NCBI GenBank assembly: GCA_013365365.1 | Contig: JABVXU010000339.1 | Location: forward strand, 1-60,398 | DNA from: Cruorifilaria tuberocauda | Taxonomy: Eukaryota > Nematoda > Chromadorea > Rhabditida > Onchocercidae | Reading direction: 5' to 3' | DNA: 60,398 nt | Shown here: in pieces, positions 26,347 to 40,000 of the stretch | Layout: the number at the start of each line of letters is the position of its first letter | How positions within the stretch are numbered: the first letter of the stretch is position 1 | Made by a program: the position numbers and the translations under genes | Notes under the pieces: generated by a model | Seen by the model: the letters and a program-made list of their open reading frames with translations, nothing else | What the model was told of the DNA's origin: nothing | Databases searched by the model: none

Positions 26347-26514
26347 AAAGAAACAATCGCATCGGCAAATGCGACAGCAACATTCATTCATTTCAATCTA
26401 TAAGTGAATCTCCCCAATGATCAATATTGATCCGTCTGCCGTTCAGATCTATCTTTAAAGAAAAAATTCTTTGTCTATATGTATTTTATTGAGCAAAATT
26501 CAGAGCGATACGTG

Positions 26515-26530
26515 GGAGAGAGAGAGAGAA
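26515..26530. repeat. GA microsatellite
   Basis: Run of GA units in a purine-rich stretch about 1.2 kb upstream of the transporter start. Confidence 0.85.
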
Positions 26531-27718
26531 AAGATGGAGAAGAGAGGGTAAAAGATAGATTGAAAAGGGGAGGGAAATACCGCCAAGTTCCAAAGTTGCT
26601 TACAAGGTTTGTGCTTTGTTAATTTGATTAATCAGTATGTTACTGTACACAAGGCGGGAAGTGTTAAGGGGATTATTTCTAAACGTGTTTGTGACTTTAT
26701 CTGTGATGTTTTTTGGCACGTGGAGGGATTTTCTCGCTTCTTTTATTGACGGAATCTAATATCAATTCTACTTCTCAATTGTGAGTTTGATATCTTGGAA
26801 GTTCGAGGTGAAGTAGTAGGGTCGTTAGAGTTCATTGAGGTCAAGGTCAAAGCAACAACCCTTTCCCATCCCTTTTCTTTCTCAACAAGTCTCACAGTAG
26901 AAGTGTACATTACTTGAACTATCAACAACAACTCCACCAAAGAATCCACCCAAACATCTCCGTCAAAAAATTAAAAGCGGAACTTTCTTTAATAGTTATT
27001 TAGTGTTTCGCACAGAGCTGCATCATCGCGTTGTAACTGTATGAACTGTAAGTTACAGAAGTACTCTACTCATTCCATATTTTCTTTTGATGAAACATTT
27101 TCCAAATTTTCTCCATTTCGAAATTGACTTTTTCATTTTTTTGAAAGCAAAAAAATGAACTTCGATTTCGTCCTTTTCTACTTAGTAATTACGTGACCTG
27201 GTCTTTTTGAAACAGGTCATTATTCACTCATCCGATTTTCGTCATCCTATTCTATTGTCTCTGTCAAGATCGTCCAGTGTCGTACGTGTACTTCCCTAAT
27301 GTATGCAATATGCATGATAACGTGACATATCTTCGCTCACATCATCCAATGACATAAATATCAGCACTTTGATTACAGCTTATTCAACTAAGCATTAGCT
27401 GAAATATTGATTGCCATATTTAAAGTAAAGTTTTTCCATTCAACCCACGAAAATCTAATAGAAAATTCTAAAAAAATTAACCGGATCCTGGATTTTCAAG
27501 GTGCGGCGGGAAAATGATTTTGCTATCAAGATTGCCTAGAAATATTTTAGTGATTGTGCAATATATTGGAGAATAATTTGTCATATGGTTCGATAGATTA
27601 TCAAAAGTAGTGGAATAAGGAGAAAGTGAAAGTCTCTTTTGGACTTGGTCTCTTTTGAAGTTTAAACTCAGTGAAACTAAAATTTTCGTAACTTTAACAT
27701 TCAGATACAAATTGGAAA

Positions 27719-30700
27719 ATGAGCAGATTAGTTGGCGATTCTAGCAATATATTACGAACACAAGCAGATATCAGAACTGCTCTCGGCAGTGAATCATCGC
27801 GCAAAGCTTCCAAAACATTCATTTCCGATATTGAAATGCAAAACAATCAGCAAACGGAGACAGTGAAAGAGAAGGGGAAGGATATGTCTGCGCTGATAGT
27901 TCCGGAACGAGGTTACGGTTGGTTTGTAGCATCGATCATGGTTGTAGCGGACATGGTTGGCGGAGGTGTAGTGGCGATGCCGGCCGGATTTCATGAAACA
28001 GGTTTTTTTTTCCTTAGAATTTTGGTTCCAAAAAAAGTCAAGTAACGAAAGCTGAGTAAGGGAAGTGTAGTTTAACATGCATATAAACTATAGGAATCAG
28101 TTACTTCTGCTTCCTCAGTTTCTCTTGGATTTGGTTATCAGAGCTAACTGATGAAGATCTGGAAATAATGAAGCTATCTGCCATTAAATAATTTTCCTTT
28201 CAGGTATGCTTCTTGGCTGTCTATTTATGGCATTAATTGCTGTATTTTTCACCAACACTGCATATCTATTATCCGAGACATGGAGTATTATGAGAGATCG
28301 ATGGGTTGTCTACAAGACACATTGTCGTCAACCATATCCGGAAATTGGTATGCGTAGTTTCGGACCTAAAATGAGGTAAGCCATATTTTACTCTTCTTCA
28401 AATCGGGCTCAGTAATTTGAATTTCTAATTTTCTGGTAAGGTGCACTCCTTAATTTGTATATTAATTTTGAGTTAACCGCCTCTCTTTCCGCAAATCATA
28501 TAAGCGAGAATAAATCTGAAACATTACACAGTAGAAATTTTAAGTCTTTAATACATGACCAACTTAATATCTTATTGCATATGTTCAAAAATTAAAAATT
28601 CAAATTGCAGAACCTTCACCGCTCTCTGTGTTAACATGACGCTGTTTGGTATCACTACGGTATATGTTATTCTGTCATCAAGCATATTCCACAAAGTTCT
28701 GATCTATTTCGGTATTAGAATACATTTCTGCCTCTTGCTAATAATCCTTGTCATACTAATCTTGCCGATTACTTTTCTTCGATCGCCAGCTGACTTTTGG
28801 TTTGTTCGAAAAATCACATCTTTTTTTTCCTTGGAATTTCATAAAATGATTTTTATACAAAATACAAATCACTGCTCCTATCACACACATTTTACATTTT
28901 GAAACAGAGATAAAGAATGAAATGGAGACGACCAGAGCAGTTTACAGTGATATTGTTTCTTGCCAAACTTCAGTGCTTTTGCAAATAAATCATCATTTTT
29001 GACTGAATATAAAACGGGGCAAAATTTCTGATGACACATTGTTCCCGCAAAATTCCGGATATTGAAGTGATTCCTTTCAATGGAATCAGCTAGAAAAGTA
29101 AAGATGAAAAGAAGGAATAAGCAAGTGACGACTTCCCTTGAATCTGTCAGAGATGTTTTGAGTGGCATCTATCAGAAAGCCTTCAATGGTATCCATACAG
29201 TTTCTTCACTCTCAATTCTAGTCTTGTTTCTTTTTCCTTTTAATATCTCAAGATTCCACTACACTTTATGAATGATTAAATGTGCAGAAGCGAAGAGAAA
29301 CTGTCAAGTTTTGTCCGGAATCGATCCTAACAATAAATTAGTAACTTCACTTCAGGTTTGTTGTGGCCCTGTCACTTTTCTGTACTCTTGCTGCAGTCGT
29401 GCTAATTTTGATTGGCGTTAGTCGTGATCTCAGTTCGTGCAAACCATCAGCTGTCTATAAACCAGCAACCTTTCATTCCCTCTACAGTCTTGGCACATTT
29501 GTATTTGCCTACAGCGGTCATCACGTATTCCCAACGATACAGCACGATATGCGTGAACCAAAAGAATTCACGAAGTCTATCTTGCTTGGATTCATCTGTT
29601 AGTTGTGTTTTGTTTGAATGCCTAAAATGAAACAACTCCTCACTTACTCCAAAAATAATGGAATCATCTCAAGTGATAGCTGTAAAAGTGTATTTTATTC
29701 GAATTGCAACAAAAAAGGACGTTGAATATCGTTAAATGAACAATTTAATTCCATCAATTTATCTTTACTTGGTAAGAAAAGCAGCCTAGTCTCGGACTGA
29801 CAAAAAGGCCAGCAAAGTTGAGAGAAATAAAGTATCACTTTTAGGGACCGGATGTTTGTACGTCCCGCTCTCCGTGTATTCCTACGCCGTCTACGGTCAA
29901 AGCATGCAGGATTCGGTGATTGATTCACTGCAAACAACTTGGATTCGTCATGCGGCTGATCTGGCAGTTGCATTTCACTGTGTGCTTACTATTATTCTCA
30001 CCATCAATCCGATCAATCAACAATTTGAAGATATTTTCCATGTTCCACATAGTTCGTTTCTTCTTCGGAAGTTAATTTGACCGTTTAAATCAAAGAGATC
30101 TATGATGGAGGCTTTAAAATTCGTCTTCAATGGATAATTTAGAATTGGTTTTTATTTCGCATCTAAAAATTCTTAGCTCGAGTTCCAAACTTTTTTGAAA
30201 ATGCTTCATAGAGATGTGTTGGCAACGTGTCGTAGTTCGTACCGGACTTCTGGCATCCATTTTATTCGTCGCTCTATCAGTTCCGAATTTCGGTTCAATT
30301 ATGGATTTCGTTGGGAGTACAGCTATCCCATTTACCTGCATTATATTGCCAACCTTGTTCGGTCTTTCTCTCAAATCTCAACGGTACAATGAGAAAACGA
30401 AAAAATGGAAAATACCTACACTTAAAGAGTTAGTTGTGCCAACAGTTCAATTAAATCCATCTAACAACTGGTTGACTCCGAGCCGGATTTTCATTTTCTA
30501 TGCTTATATCTTATATCGATATAGTAGGAAGAATTTCGTCGGAAACTCCTTGCCTTAATTCTTTTTACGTTAACAGAACCCTACAATTAAATGTAGACCG
30601 TTTCTGTTTGATATGTCACTATTGATCGAGGACGACGTATAACGTCTTAGTGAACGTGAACCACTTATGACGTATAAAGTGAAATATAATCTCCCTAGAG

Positions 30701-31216
30701 AAAATAATATGGGATGATGCGGAGATCCACTGAGCTTATTTATTTACAGAATTTATGAGAGGACACCGCGTCACATCTGGTATTGGTACGTGGTTTTGAA
30801 TGGTGAGTCACGTCAATTAATGCAATGAACAAACAAAACTTCACTAGTAGATCAGTTAACTTTACTAGTAATCGATGAATTATGCAAAAATGAGCAAACA
30901 AAAAACTCAGCAATTATTTAAATAATTAACTGCAAAGTTAATTGTTTCACTTGACTAATAGACGTGATTTGGAAGCTAGCTATGCAAGATCCTTGGATAT
31001 TATAACATTGCAGTGATAACAATAATTGCGTCGATGATAAGTGCACTTATGGCAATCAAAGCGATGGCAACCATTCGGTTCGTTCCACCCTGCTTCATGC
31101 AACCTTTCCTGGAATCATCAGACCCATTACTAAACACCACTACAAGTCTGTTGAACTGTTGTGGACGATACTCGAACATTACGTGGAATTCTGAAATCCA
31201 GTGTTTGAAGCAGTGA
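27719..31216 (+). CDS. Amino-acid transporter of the AAAP (Aa_trans; SLC32/36/38-like) family
   Basis: Eight exons: 27719-28001, 28204-28375, 28611-28799, 29356-29597, 29845-30051, 30212-30428, 30750-30802 and 31014-31216. They join in frame to 521 residues. After a polar cytoplasmic N-terminus, [20 protein letters not shown] with GVVAMPAGF is the first membrane helix and the family's G-x-G-x-x-A-x-P signature. Later helices include the exon ending in [45 protein letters not shown] (the family's conserved F-x-Y-x-x-H motif) and a late helix around [19 protein letters not shown]. Roughly 11 membrane segments are visible, as usual for this family of H+- or Na+-coupled or vesicular amino-acid carriers. 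The tail after the last helix carries [10 protein letters not shown], two N-glycosylation sequons and a CCG, suggesting a lumenal or extracellular C-terminus. The substrate cannot be told from sequence. UNC-47/VIAAT is a relative, but I see no reason to call this its orthologue. Confidence 0.87.
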
Positions 31217-34092
31217 TTGAACTGTACCAAAGTTTTCTTTTCCAGGCGCTGATTTATGCATATAATAAAAATACCAAAAGGAAAGCATTTGCTTCATCTT
31301 CTTTCTTTAATTTACCAATTACTTCGAAGTATAAAATGCCATTCTGAAAATTATTCCGAGAAATATTTCCGTTAAAATGCATTGCATAGAAACAGAGAAA
31401 AATGCATTACTTTACTTATATTACTTTTGAAATTCATAATTTTGTGGAAGTAGTTCATTGTGCATAACTACAAAAAGCCTTCATTAGTTGAGCTGAAAAA
31501 TTGTTGCAACCTGTGGTTGGTTCATTTTCGCCATCACTTTCCCTTTTTGAGTAATTCATCATGTATAAGCAAAGGTTAGGAAAAAGTCGGTTTCTGATGG
31601 CTACTCTCTTCTTTGAAATCTGAATAACACGCATAAAAGGGTTTTCTTGCTTCCTTTATGAGCAAGTGAGAATTTTTTAGGAGAAAAGCATGATTTACGC
31701 AGGGGATTCCACTTTTAAATTGCACTTTTGAAAAAGATATGAGAGAGATTAGTAGCTCTGACATCTACTTTATATTAAACTATCAAATATTCCTTTTTTC
31801 TCAGTGACATTAGCTGGTCCATAACATTCTAAATGAATAAAGGAAGTACGCTTGACAGAGATCATGGTTCTGCCGTTCATTAATCAATCTATTACAAGAA
31901 GAGACAGACAAGCTTATTTTTGAGCAAAGGAAAGACTAAAGATGTCTGGATAACGAAATCACTGTTCCACACACCTGTTCACCCCATTTTCCTTCCTTTT
32001 AGCTCCTATGCTTCGTCATCACGATGTCTGCAATGATAAATTCATGTCGCTATAAGCGGAAAATTTCTTAAATTTATTCTTGAAAAACACAGAGAAATGC
32101 AAAAAATTATAAATGCGTGAAGTTCCGTCCCAGCAAATCCATTTGGTATAACAGATGAGTGAAAGAGTGGTGGTGGATGTTCCTTGCAATTGCTTACCTG
32201 CTCTTCCTCGCTATCATTGCCTATTTTTACCTTGAAAGGGTCAGATTTCATGGCTGTAGGGGAAGAAGGTACTGTTCCAGGTGATAATAGATTTTTCATT
32301 TTGTAGCATCCGATGAAGGAAGAAACTGCCGAAAATGTATCCGTCGTGTTGACCAGTGATGTGGACAACAGAGAGAGAAGACATCGACACTGAAAGAATT
32401 CAGTTTCAAACACAAATCATGTCATAACATCTATTTTTATCACAATGTTTGATAAGAATGAAGGAACTGAAATGCTTTCTGCAGACAACTCCCACATGTG
32501 AATTTCTGCACGCAAAGGAACAAACCATAACTCTCTTTTATTAAACCAGCAATTGAACTTTTCACATTTCGCATGCACACGTATTTCCGTTTTTCCCTCT
32601 TCATTAATTGAAATGATTTCAATAATTGGTACGAGAACTATTGGTGCCTTCAAATACAACAAATTCAGCAGATGCAATTAAGATACAAAAATATGCATTT
32701 ACTCACTCCCAACGATCACGTAAGATGGAACAGAGCAAGCAATCATTTACCTGAAGGGCGAATAGCAATTGATACCGTGACTGCATGAAGTAAAACAGCA
32801 GAGCAGCAATTACCTATCCAACAAAAGATGAGTCCAAAGAGGTTAGCAATGTATGAATCGTAAGTGCGCGTGAAAAGTCAATAATAGATGGAATCTGGAT
32901 ATGTTTCTTCTGGATGAACTTTATACTTTTTCATTTATCCATCATTTAAATGTCTGATGATATCAAGTGAATGAAATGCATTATGATAGTCTTGACGGTT
33001 CTTATCATCTCGTACAAAAAAGATCATCTTGTCCCAGTTCATATGTAACATTATCAGTATTTTGCTGCTGAAATTTAATTAAAAAATGTTTCAACTCAAA
33101 ATATCACTAATTTAAGATCAGCAGCGCTCTCATGCTCGTGCATATATAAGCTTCTTTGTCAGTTAAAGGAACGTTTTCAACTTCGCAGCTTTTCGTAATA
33201 ATTAAAAACTTTAAGGAAATTACACATTGCTATTGCAACTGAGTCGATACTCAGACATTCTATTCCAATCGCGGGAGTTACATAAATTTCAAGGTTAATT
33301 AAATATTATTCTGGTGTAATGTGTTTGTCATCATCAAAATCCTTTCTAGTTTACTTCAACTTTATTAATCATTTATTAGTTCAAATATCACATATTGTTC
33401 TGAAAACGTTATCTATTATTTCTTCTGCAAATTTGCAATCTAATAATGATATTAAAGTTTTTGTTTGAAATTTTTTTCTACTAAGTACCTGACAGGGTAT
33501 CAGTCAAGCAAAAGTTCTGAAATATTCGGCAAATTTGTCTCTTCATTTCCTCGAAATACTGTGATGTATAAAAGTATTTCCTTTTCTTGAATGTCAAACT
33601 ATACAAGTTGATGATAGATTTAATGTAGTAAACCAGTAAAAAAAACACAAGAGTAAAAACAATGTCGAACTCATAAACTCGTATAAAATTTAAATATTAA
33701 CTAAAAAAATCAATTAACTACAGTTTTGATGCTGGATTTCAATGAGTTTTTTTCATTCATTTTAATTCTTGGAATTAAACTTACTTTCACATAAGCCACA
33801 ACTTTTATTTATGCATATTGAAGCTGGTTAGATACAATTTATATAAGGAAAGAAAAACGCCTTACTTTCGAATATTCCAGCCTTTTTCAATTGGAAAGTC
33901 AAAAAGTGAACTGGATATTTTAGAAAGCAATTTAGAATTTTCGGCCATTCTTTAATAAGGCTGTGAACTGAAAGATCAACAGTCATATTGAAACATTAAT
34001 ATGAGACTTCAGGATTAGCTCAAAAATTACCCGAAATTGTCACATTGAGCGACTATTTATGACGCATAAACAATGCAACATGCACAAAATCT
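31217..34092. other. Region between two convergent genes, with unresolved candidate exons
   Basis: The transporter (+) and UBR3 (-) converge here. Between about 32198 and 32405 the minus strand has an open segment bounded by a TTCTTTCAG acceptor and a GTAAGC donor, ending in GNDSEEEQ. A second, at about 32753-32814, has a TAG acceptor and GTAAAT donor and would encode a hydrophobic segment (VIAALLFYFMQSRYQLLFALQ minus its last residue). More than one frame stays open across these segments, and the + strand also reads as hydrophobic peptides (for example near 31993-32070). I could not assemble a convincing protein, so no gene is called. Confidence 0.3.
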
Positions 34093-37000
34093 CTACTGAA
34101 GTATATAATGAGCGTCACGAAGATAAGACATTAAATCGTCAAAGTTAAAGAAATTTACAACTAAATGTTCAAATGATTGCATTGTCCAGTCCGCATTTAA
34201 CCTTTCCATGCGACGTTTCGACAAGAATAACGGTTTACCTCGCCTAAAAACAATGAAATTGAAGTTTTTGTGTATAGAGCAAAGAAAAAAGTATGAAGCG
34301 TAACCTCAAAGATACAAAATAACCTTAAATTACGATCTTCCTCTCCATGGACATCCAAGTAGACTGAACCCCAAAGCGCTGCCCTTCGATTACAAACTAT
34401 TACAATTAATGAGGTATTCACTGACAAAAAACATCCTACACCACTGCTACAAATTAACGCGTGCTGAAATTTAGTGAAATCAGTGATAAATAGTAAATTT
34501 GTCAGGAACAGACATCCTAATCTGAAATTTATTTTCTGAAATTTTCGATCTTTTAAAAATTTACCTATTCCACTCATAGTACCTCTCTGTTGAATGGGAC
34601 TTCACTTGCAAACGAGATGTTTTAAATGTTTCAAAGAATGAACAATAAACAAAGCAATGGCTACAAAAACTAATCCACTTTACAATCAAAACCTTATAAA
34701 CTTATCTGTAAACTTTAATGTGAAAAATATTTGTCCAAAAATGCAAAATACATACTCGCTCCACTTCATTTGCAGAAAGAGTTTCGGTGGCTGATGTTGC
34801 ACAGCAACCATCTAAGCACAAGAGTTGCCCGCAAAGAAGACAGATAAATGGCATCCGAGGAACCAGTCCACATGCCATGCAAGCGAGGCCGAAAAATCGC
34901 GCAAATAAGTCGTCGTAATTTTTCGGTAGCGTAAGAAGCATGAATTTACGCCACGACAGTGGTTCTTTATGTAAATCCTGTAATACAATGTATAAAATGT
35001 AAATAAAGGAATTTCAAGGATACTCTGGTACTCTAATAAATGTATAAACAACTGAGAAATGGTAACATGATGCTCGAATTTAATAAAAATTAGTCTAAAA
35101 TCTTCAGAGTGTTTCATATATTTCCGCATAATGATAAACGTAATAGATAAACTTTTGCCGCATTGCTACTAATGGATGAATTCAAAAATTTAAAGACTTG
35201 CTGTATAACAATACCTCTATGAAGTTTTTGCAAGTAATCCATCGGAGTACTGCATCAACCCATTTTTCGATATGAATATGAGGTAAGAATTTCAAGGAAA
35301 GCTCGCCATTATCTGTATGTGATTACATAAAACTATCATAAAAGTATGGATGATGATAGATAATTTTAATTTATAGTATGTGAAAATATCTGAGAATATT
35401 TTAGTTCGATTTAAAATACTTTGGTCATCATCAGTAATCTTAATCACAATATATTGCTTTTAAAAGTATTGCTATATTAGCGTTATCTTTCTTGTATTGT
35501 CTGTCTTCCTCTCCCCAGTTTTATGTGTGCATGGACACAGTAGATAACACGACTGCTTTGCTAGTAAGAAGTCCTTTTAAAAAATATATTTGGGATAATT
35601 ATATACTTGTTAGCAATTTGTAAATTTCCATGAACGTGGCACGACTAACGCTGTGTTCCTGATCATATTTCTGTATGCCACATTCGTGCCATAATTGTGC
35701 AGTGAAACGAGATAAATCTGTACAAGCATAATACAAAGCTTTCTCGAAATCGACTTCATCCTTAAATTATCGATTTAAAAAAAAGTTCATTTAAAAACTA
35801 TTCTGCTTAAAAGTTTATCCATTCTAAAAATATCGAACAATTTGCAGTTTTGGTTAGATGCAAATAAATATTCGATAAGCTTGTTACTGAACTTACTCCA
35901 TCTTTCAACAAAATATTTTCTGCTTTCAGATGATGTGGTGAAAAAAGTCTATTTATGACACTGTTCGCAGCGAATGTAAATACCTGAAAAACTATTTTGG
36001 AAGTTAAAATTTCAATTTCTAGAAAAATTCATAAATTACTTCCTGTAGCCTTCTTATTCATTTCTACAGCAGCAAAAAAAAAATGAAACAAACTGATGGT
36101 TATATAAAGATACATCAATAGAATCAGTTTAAAATGAAACACTGCAAGAATTTTTGCATCCAACAATACCTCATTACTTAATTTCAGAGTTTTTGTTCGT
36201 ACTAGCTGTGATAACGGCATATGCAAAACTGCAACAATTGCTGTACGAACAATTCCTGCGTACAAAACTGCCTCGTAGACAAATGATAATAAACCTGAAA
36301 AAGGGAAAACAAAATCTGCGGTCAAACTAAAGAAAAATTTTACTACGAAAAATCAAGTCGTCAAAAAAACCCCTGAAAATCTCATCGTAAATAAAGAATG
36401 AGAGCAATTAAAAAAGTTGACGAAGATTAAGAATGCCGTTTGAAAATTTTAAATAAGTTGAAAACAGAAAACACTGCGAATCAGCCGATGAAAATCATCT
36501 ACAGTCGTTTTGGATAGATATAATACAAAAGTTTTTGCCTTGTATATTCTCCGCTTTCGAGAAAATTTCATAGCATTATGCTACATAAGCAAGACAAATA
36601 ATGCTGATGTCATTCAGTAATTTAAAATGATGTTTGAAATAACTAAATAACCAACTTTTCTTATCATCATTAGTCAAGGAATCACTGGTGATGATGTAGC
36701 TGCTGATTCGAATCAGTGTTGTTTTTAAATCGAACATCACCAATGGAGTACCTGTCTCTATCTCAATGTTTTGGTCCATACGCATCTTTGCTACTTTCGC
36801 CTCAACTGTTGACTGAAATCACTTGAGTCAAAAGATGAAGGAAAATGAAGTCGTACAGGAAAAACGGTTATCAGCAACAACTATCAAAATATTCATGCAA
36901 AACTAAGCGCAAACTTAATCCTACAGGTCGAAAGAAACTTGCGTCTTTTTCTCTGATCCTTTTTGAAAAGTATTTTTGGAAGTAAAGAAAAGTATGTACA

Positions 37001-40000
37001 AAAAAAATTTTATACTGATGTTAATATGTCCGAATCATTCGAAGAAAAATGTTGAGCGAAATTATCTTCTAAAGCATCTTCTATTGGTGGCTGGTTTTGG
37101 TTGAATCCGAAAACTAAGTGTCTCCATTGATAGATCATGAAATTTATATCACGTTTGGTACCTTGATGACGTGCTCCATATATTATATGTTCTATAAAAA
37201 ACATTTATAAGAAATATAAGAAACATATTAGGACAACGAAATAGTAAGTTTTAAAATCTATAAAATCAATTACAGATCATGACTACAAACATTTTTAGAT
37301 TCTTTTCAAACGCATTTTAAATTAATAAAAGTCCATAGACAACAATACAGCCAAATTTCTTGTTATACTTATTGGTTCATGCCTTTCAAGCATTGAACAA
37401 ATTTACCACAGCTCACTTGAAGCTTCTTTACTCATCTATCAAACTTTAATTAACAATAAAAGCACAACCCATAAAAATGCATTTTATTGGAAACGATTAA
37501 ATCGAATATACCTGCCGTTAATTGACGATAACAGTTGTCGGAAAAATTCGACTCGGCCAATAAAAGATTTCGTTCGAAATTACCTCTGTAACAGATATAA
37601 AATTGGCCAGTTTCATTAAGATTGATAAACTTAATGTAAATGTTGCCAAATTAATTGAGATGTCACAAAATAAAGAATGAAATGTCACTTAGCAAGTCCG
37701 AAAGCGAAAATTTGGCCTTTTCTTGGTGTGCTTTCACTGAAATTGCCACGATACACTGTCCATTTATGACATAAAGACATAAAATTTAAAAATAATTGCT
37801 GATATGCCACAAACTTCGTTTCTTCATTGCTCTGTAATGTGTTAAAAATTTGAGGTTAATAGCTACGAAGAAATTGTTAAACGATGAAGGTAATAAGTCA
37901 AACGACTGAATTCAAGGCTTCGCATGTTGCTCTAAGAAGATCAACCAGTTTGAAGCAATAATCTCATCAGTTATCAATTTCCATCAGAATACGAAGTTCA
38001 ACCATATCGCATCAAACCAAGTGATCATACTCCAACTCACCTGGATATGAGAGGAATCACTGTTTATAAGCCTTTCCACTTCTTTCACAAGTTGTGTATA
38101 ATTGTTTTTTTGGTAAGAAATACCGGGTCTGCAACGTCTTTTTGAAAAATTAATCAGGAATAAGAAATTCTGAAAGAAAAATGAAATATAATGAGCGCAA
38201 AAATAGTTCGAGATTTCAAACGCACCGTATCCTTTCAACGCCAGTATCTGGAGCAAGAGGAAGTAGAGTATGGACTGGTGCACGGCACACAGGGCATGAA
38301 ATTTCTATTCGCGCCTCTAGCGGATCAAGTGAAGGATTTTCCTGAAACGAAGTTTCATTCAATTTTTGGAGTTGTTATTCAATCATGAATAGAAGGGAAA
38401 TGAAGAACATTTAAGAATTTGAATGAAAAAAAAAACAAACAAGTAGTGTTTTAATATAAGCTTTGTAACATTCGACATGTGCATAATGACCACAGGTACG
38501 AACTTCAATACCAGTTGGAGCCTGGATAAGGTCTGCATATTTCGGGAAGCGCTGTAATAGGAAAAAAATACGAAATACGGAAATACAACAGAATTTCTTC
38601 TAAAATTATTTTTTGTAGAACTAATTGATGAGCAAAATTAAACTCATATTACCTTATATTTAAATTTTATACAGTTTATCAGAACTTACAGTCTGAAGAA
38701 GAGATTGACGTGAAGCGTTGAAAATCTTCAGCATCATATAGTTCGTACGCATGCCTTTTCCTCCCACTTCCATCAGTGATAATGATGGACAATCTTCAGG
38801 TAAAGAATGCTCAACGACTAAAATATGTTCCTAAATTATTTATTCCTTAAAGTGTTAACAGTATTATGATAGTCTTCTAACTACAGTCTTCTAGTCTTCT
38901 AATTACAGTACAATGATGAGGGATAAGACTAAGGTGATATCATAAAACTATACATGACAAGGAGAAAAGTTTAGAAAAATGTGAGAAAATTTAAGAAAAA
39001 AGAATTATGAGCTAAATAATAAAACCAATTGAAAACTGAAGAACTATTTACATTACAGTGTCCACTATAAAATTCAGAAACTCTGACATAAATCGAATTT
39101 AAAGGAAAAAGTTTCCGTGCAAGTAAGGAAAAACGAGCCATAATTAACAATTATGCGAGACATTAGTCCAATCGGATGAGCCAAAGTACTTGCTGTTGTA
39201 TCATTGCAAATTGGACATCTGTAATGCCGTACTGGCGAATTCTGGAAAAAACTTACAAAACAACATTTTCACCTTAAAACCTTAAACCTTAAAAAATAAA
39301 TTCATAAAATCTGACAAAAAAGCAAATTTGACATAAAATTAAGAGCGAACAGAGACAAATCAGTTCACAAACTAATCTCCCGAAAATACAAAAACCTTTG
39401 GTTACATAATGAAATATTTAACTATAACCTCCGTGGTATCCATTGCATCCATTTGAGTTTGCGTTAATCCTTCCATTGCCATCAACTTTTTCATTAGTAC
39501 AACACTCTTCTTTTGATGAGCCGCTAATAAGGCCTAGAAGCGAAAATATTATACAATTTTACCATTAAAACGAATAAATAATTTTTTCCACTAATTTTTG
39601 AAATTGCTAGACAAAAATCAGTGCAAGTGCATTAAAGGTAAGTCAAAAACGAAAAAAAACCTCTTGACGGCGTTTTGCCGCTGATCGATGAGCCAATTTT
39701 GCAGGATAATCAGGAGGATATTTTTCTTGAGGTTTAGTTGATTTCAACTCCACCTGATGTTCACTAATAAACTGATCTAAGATTCTCCTTATTTTCTCAC
39801 AGCTGAAATACATGAAATTTTCAGAGTGGAAATATTAAAGACTAAAAATTTGTCAAATGAATGCATGAAGGGACAAAAAATAATTCTAGGATACCTTGCA
39901 AATTACTAATAAAATACTTCTAAAGCTGAGAAAACAAAAAAAGCAAGATCAGTATTTGAACTTCAGGAATAAAATAAAAGGCAGAAAATGAACAATGAAG

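Larger units (their letters stand above)
20472..27718. other. Gene-poor region of about 7.2 kb
   Basis: AT-rich, with purine/pyrimidine microsatellites near 23486, 25311 and 26515. No protein family is recognisable in any frame. It should include the promoter of gene A on the left and that of the transporter on the right. The only notable coding-like signal is the pair of overlapping opposite-strand open frames at 21802-22242, listed separately. Confidence 0.5.

Noticed and set aside
31000..31230. 76-codon minus-strand open frame
   Set aside because: Antisense shadow of the last exon of the amino-acid transporter.
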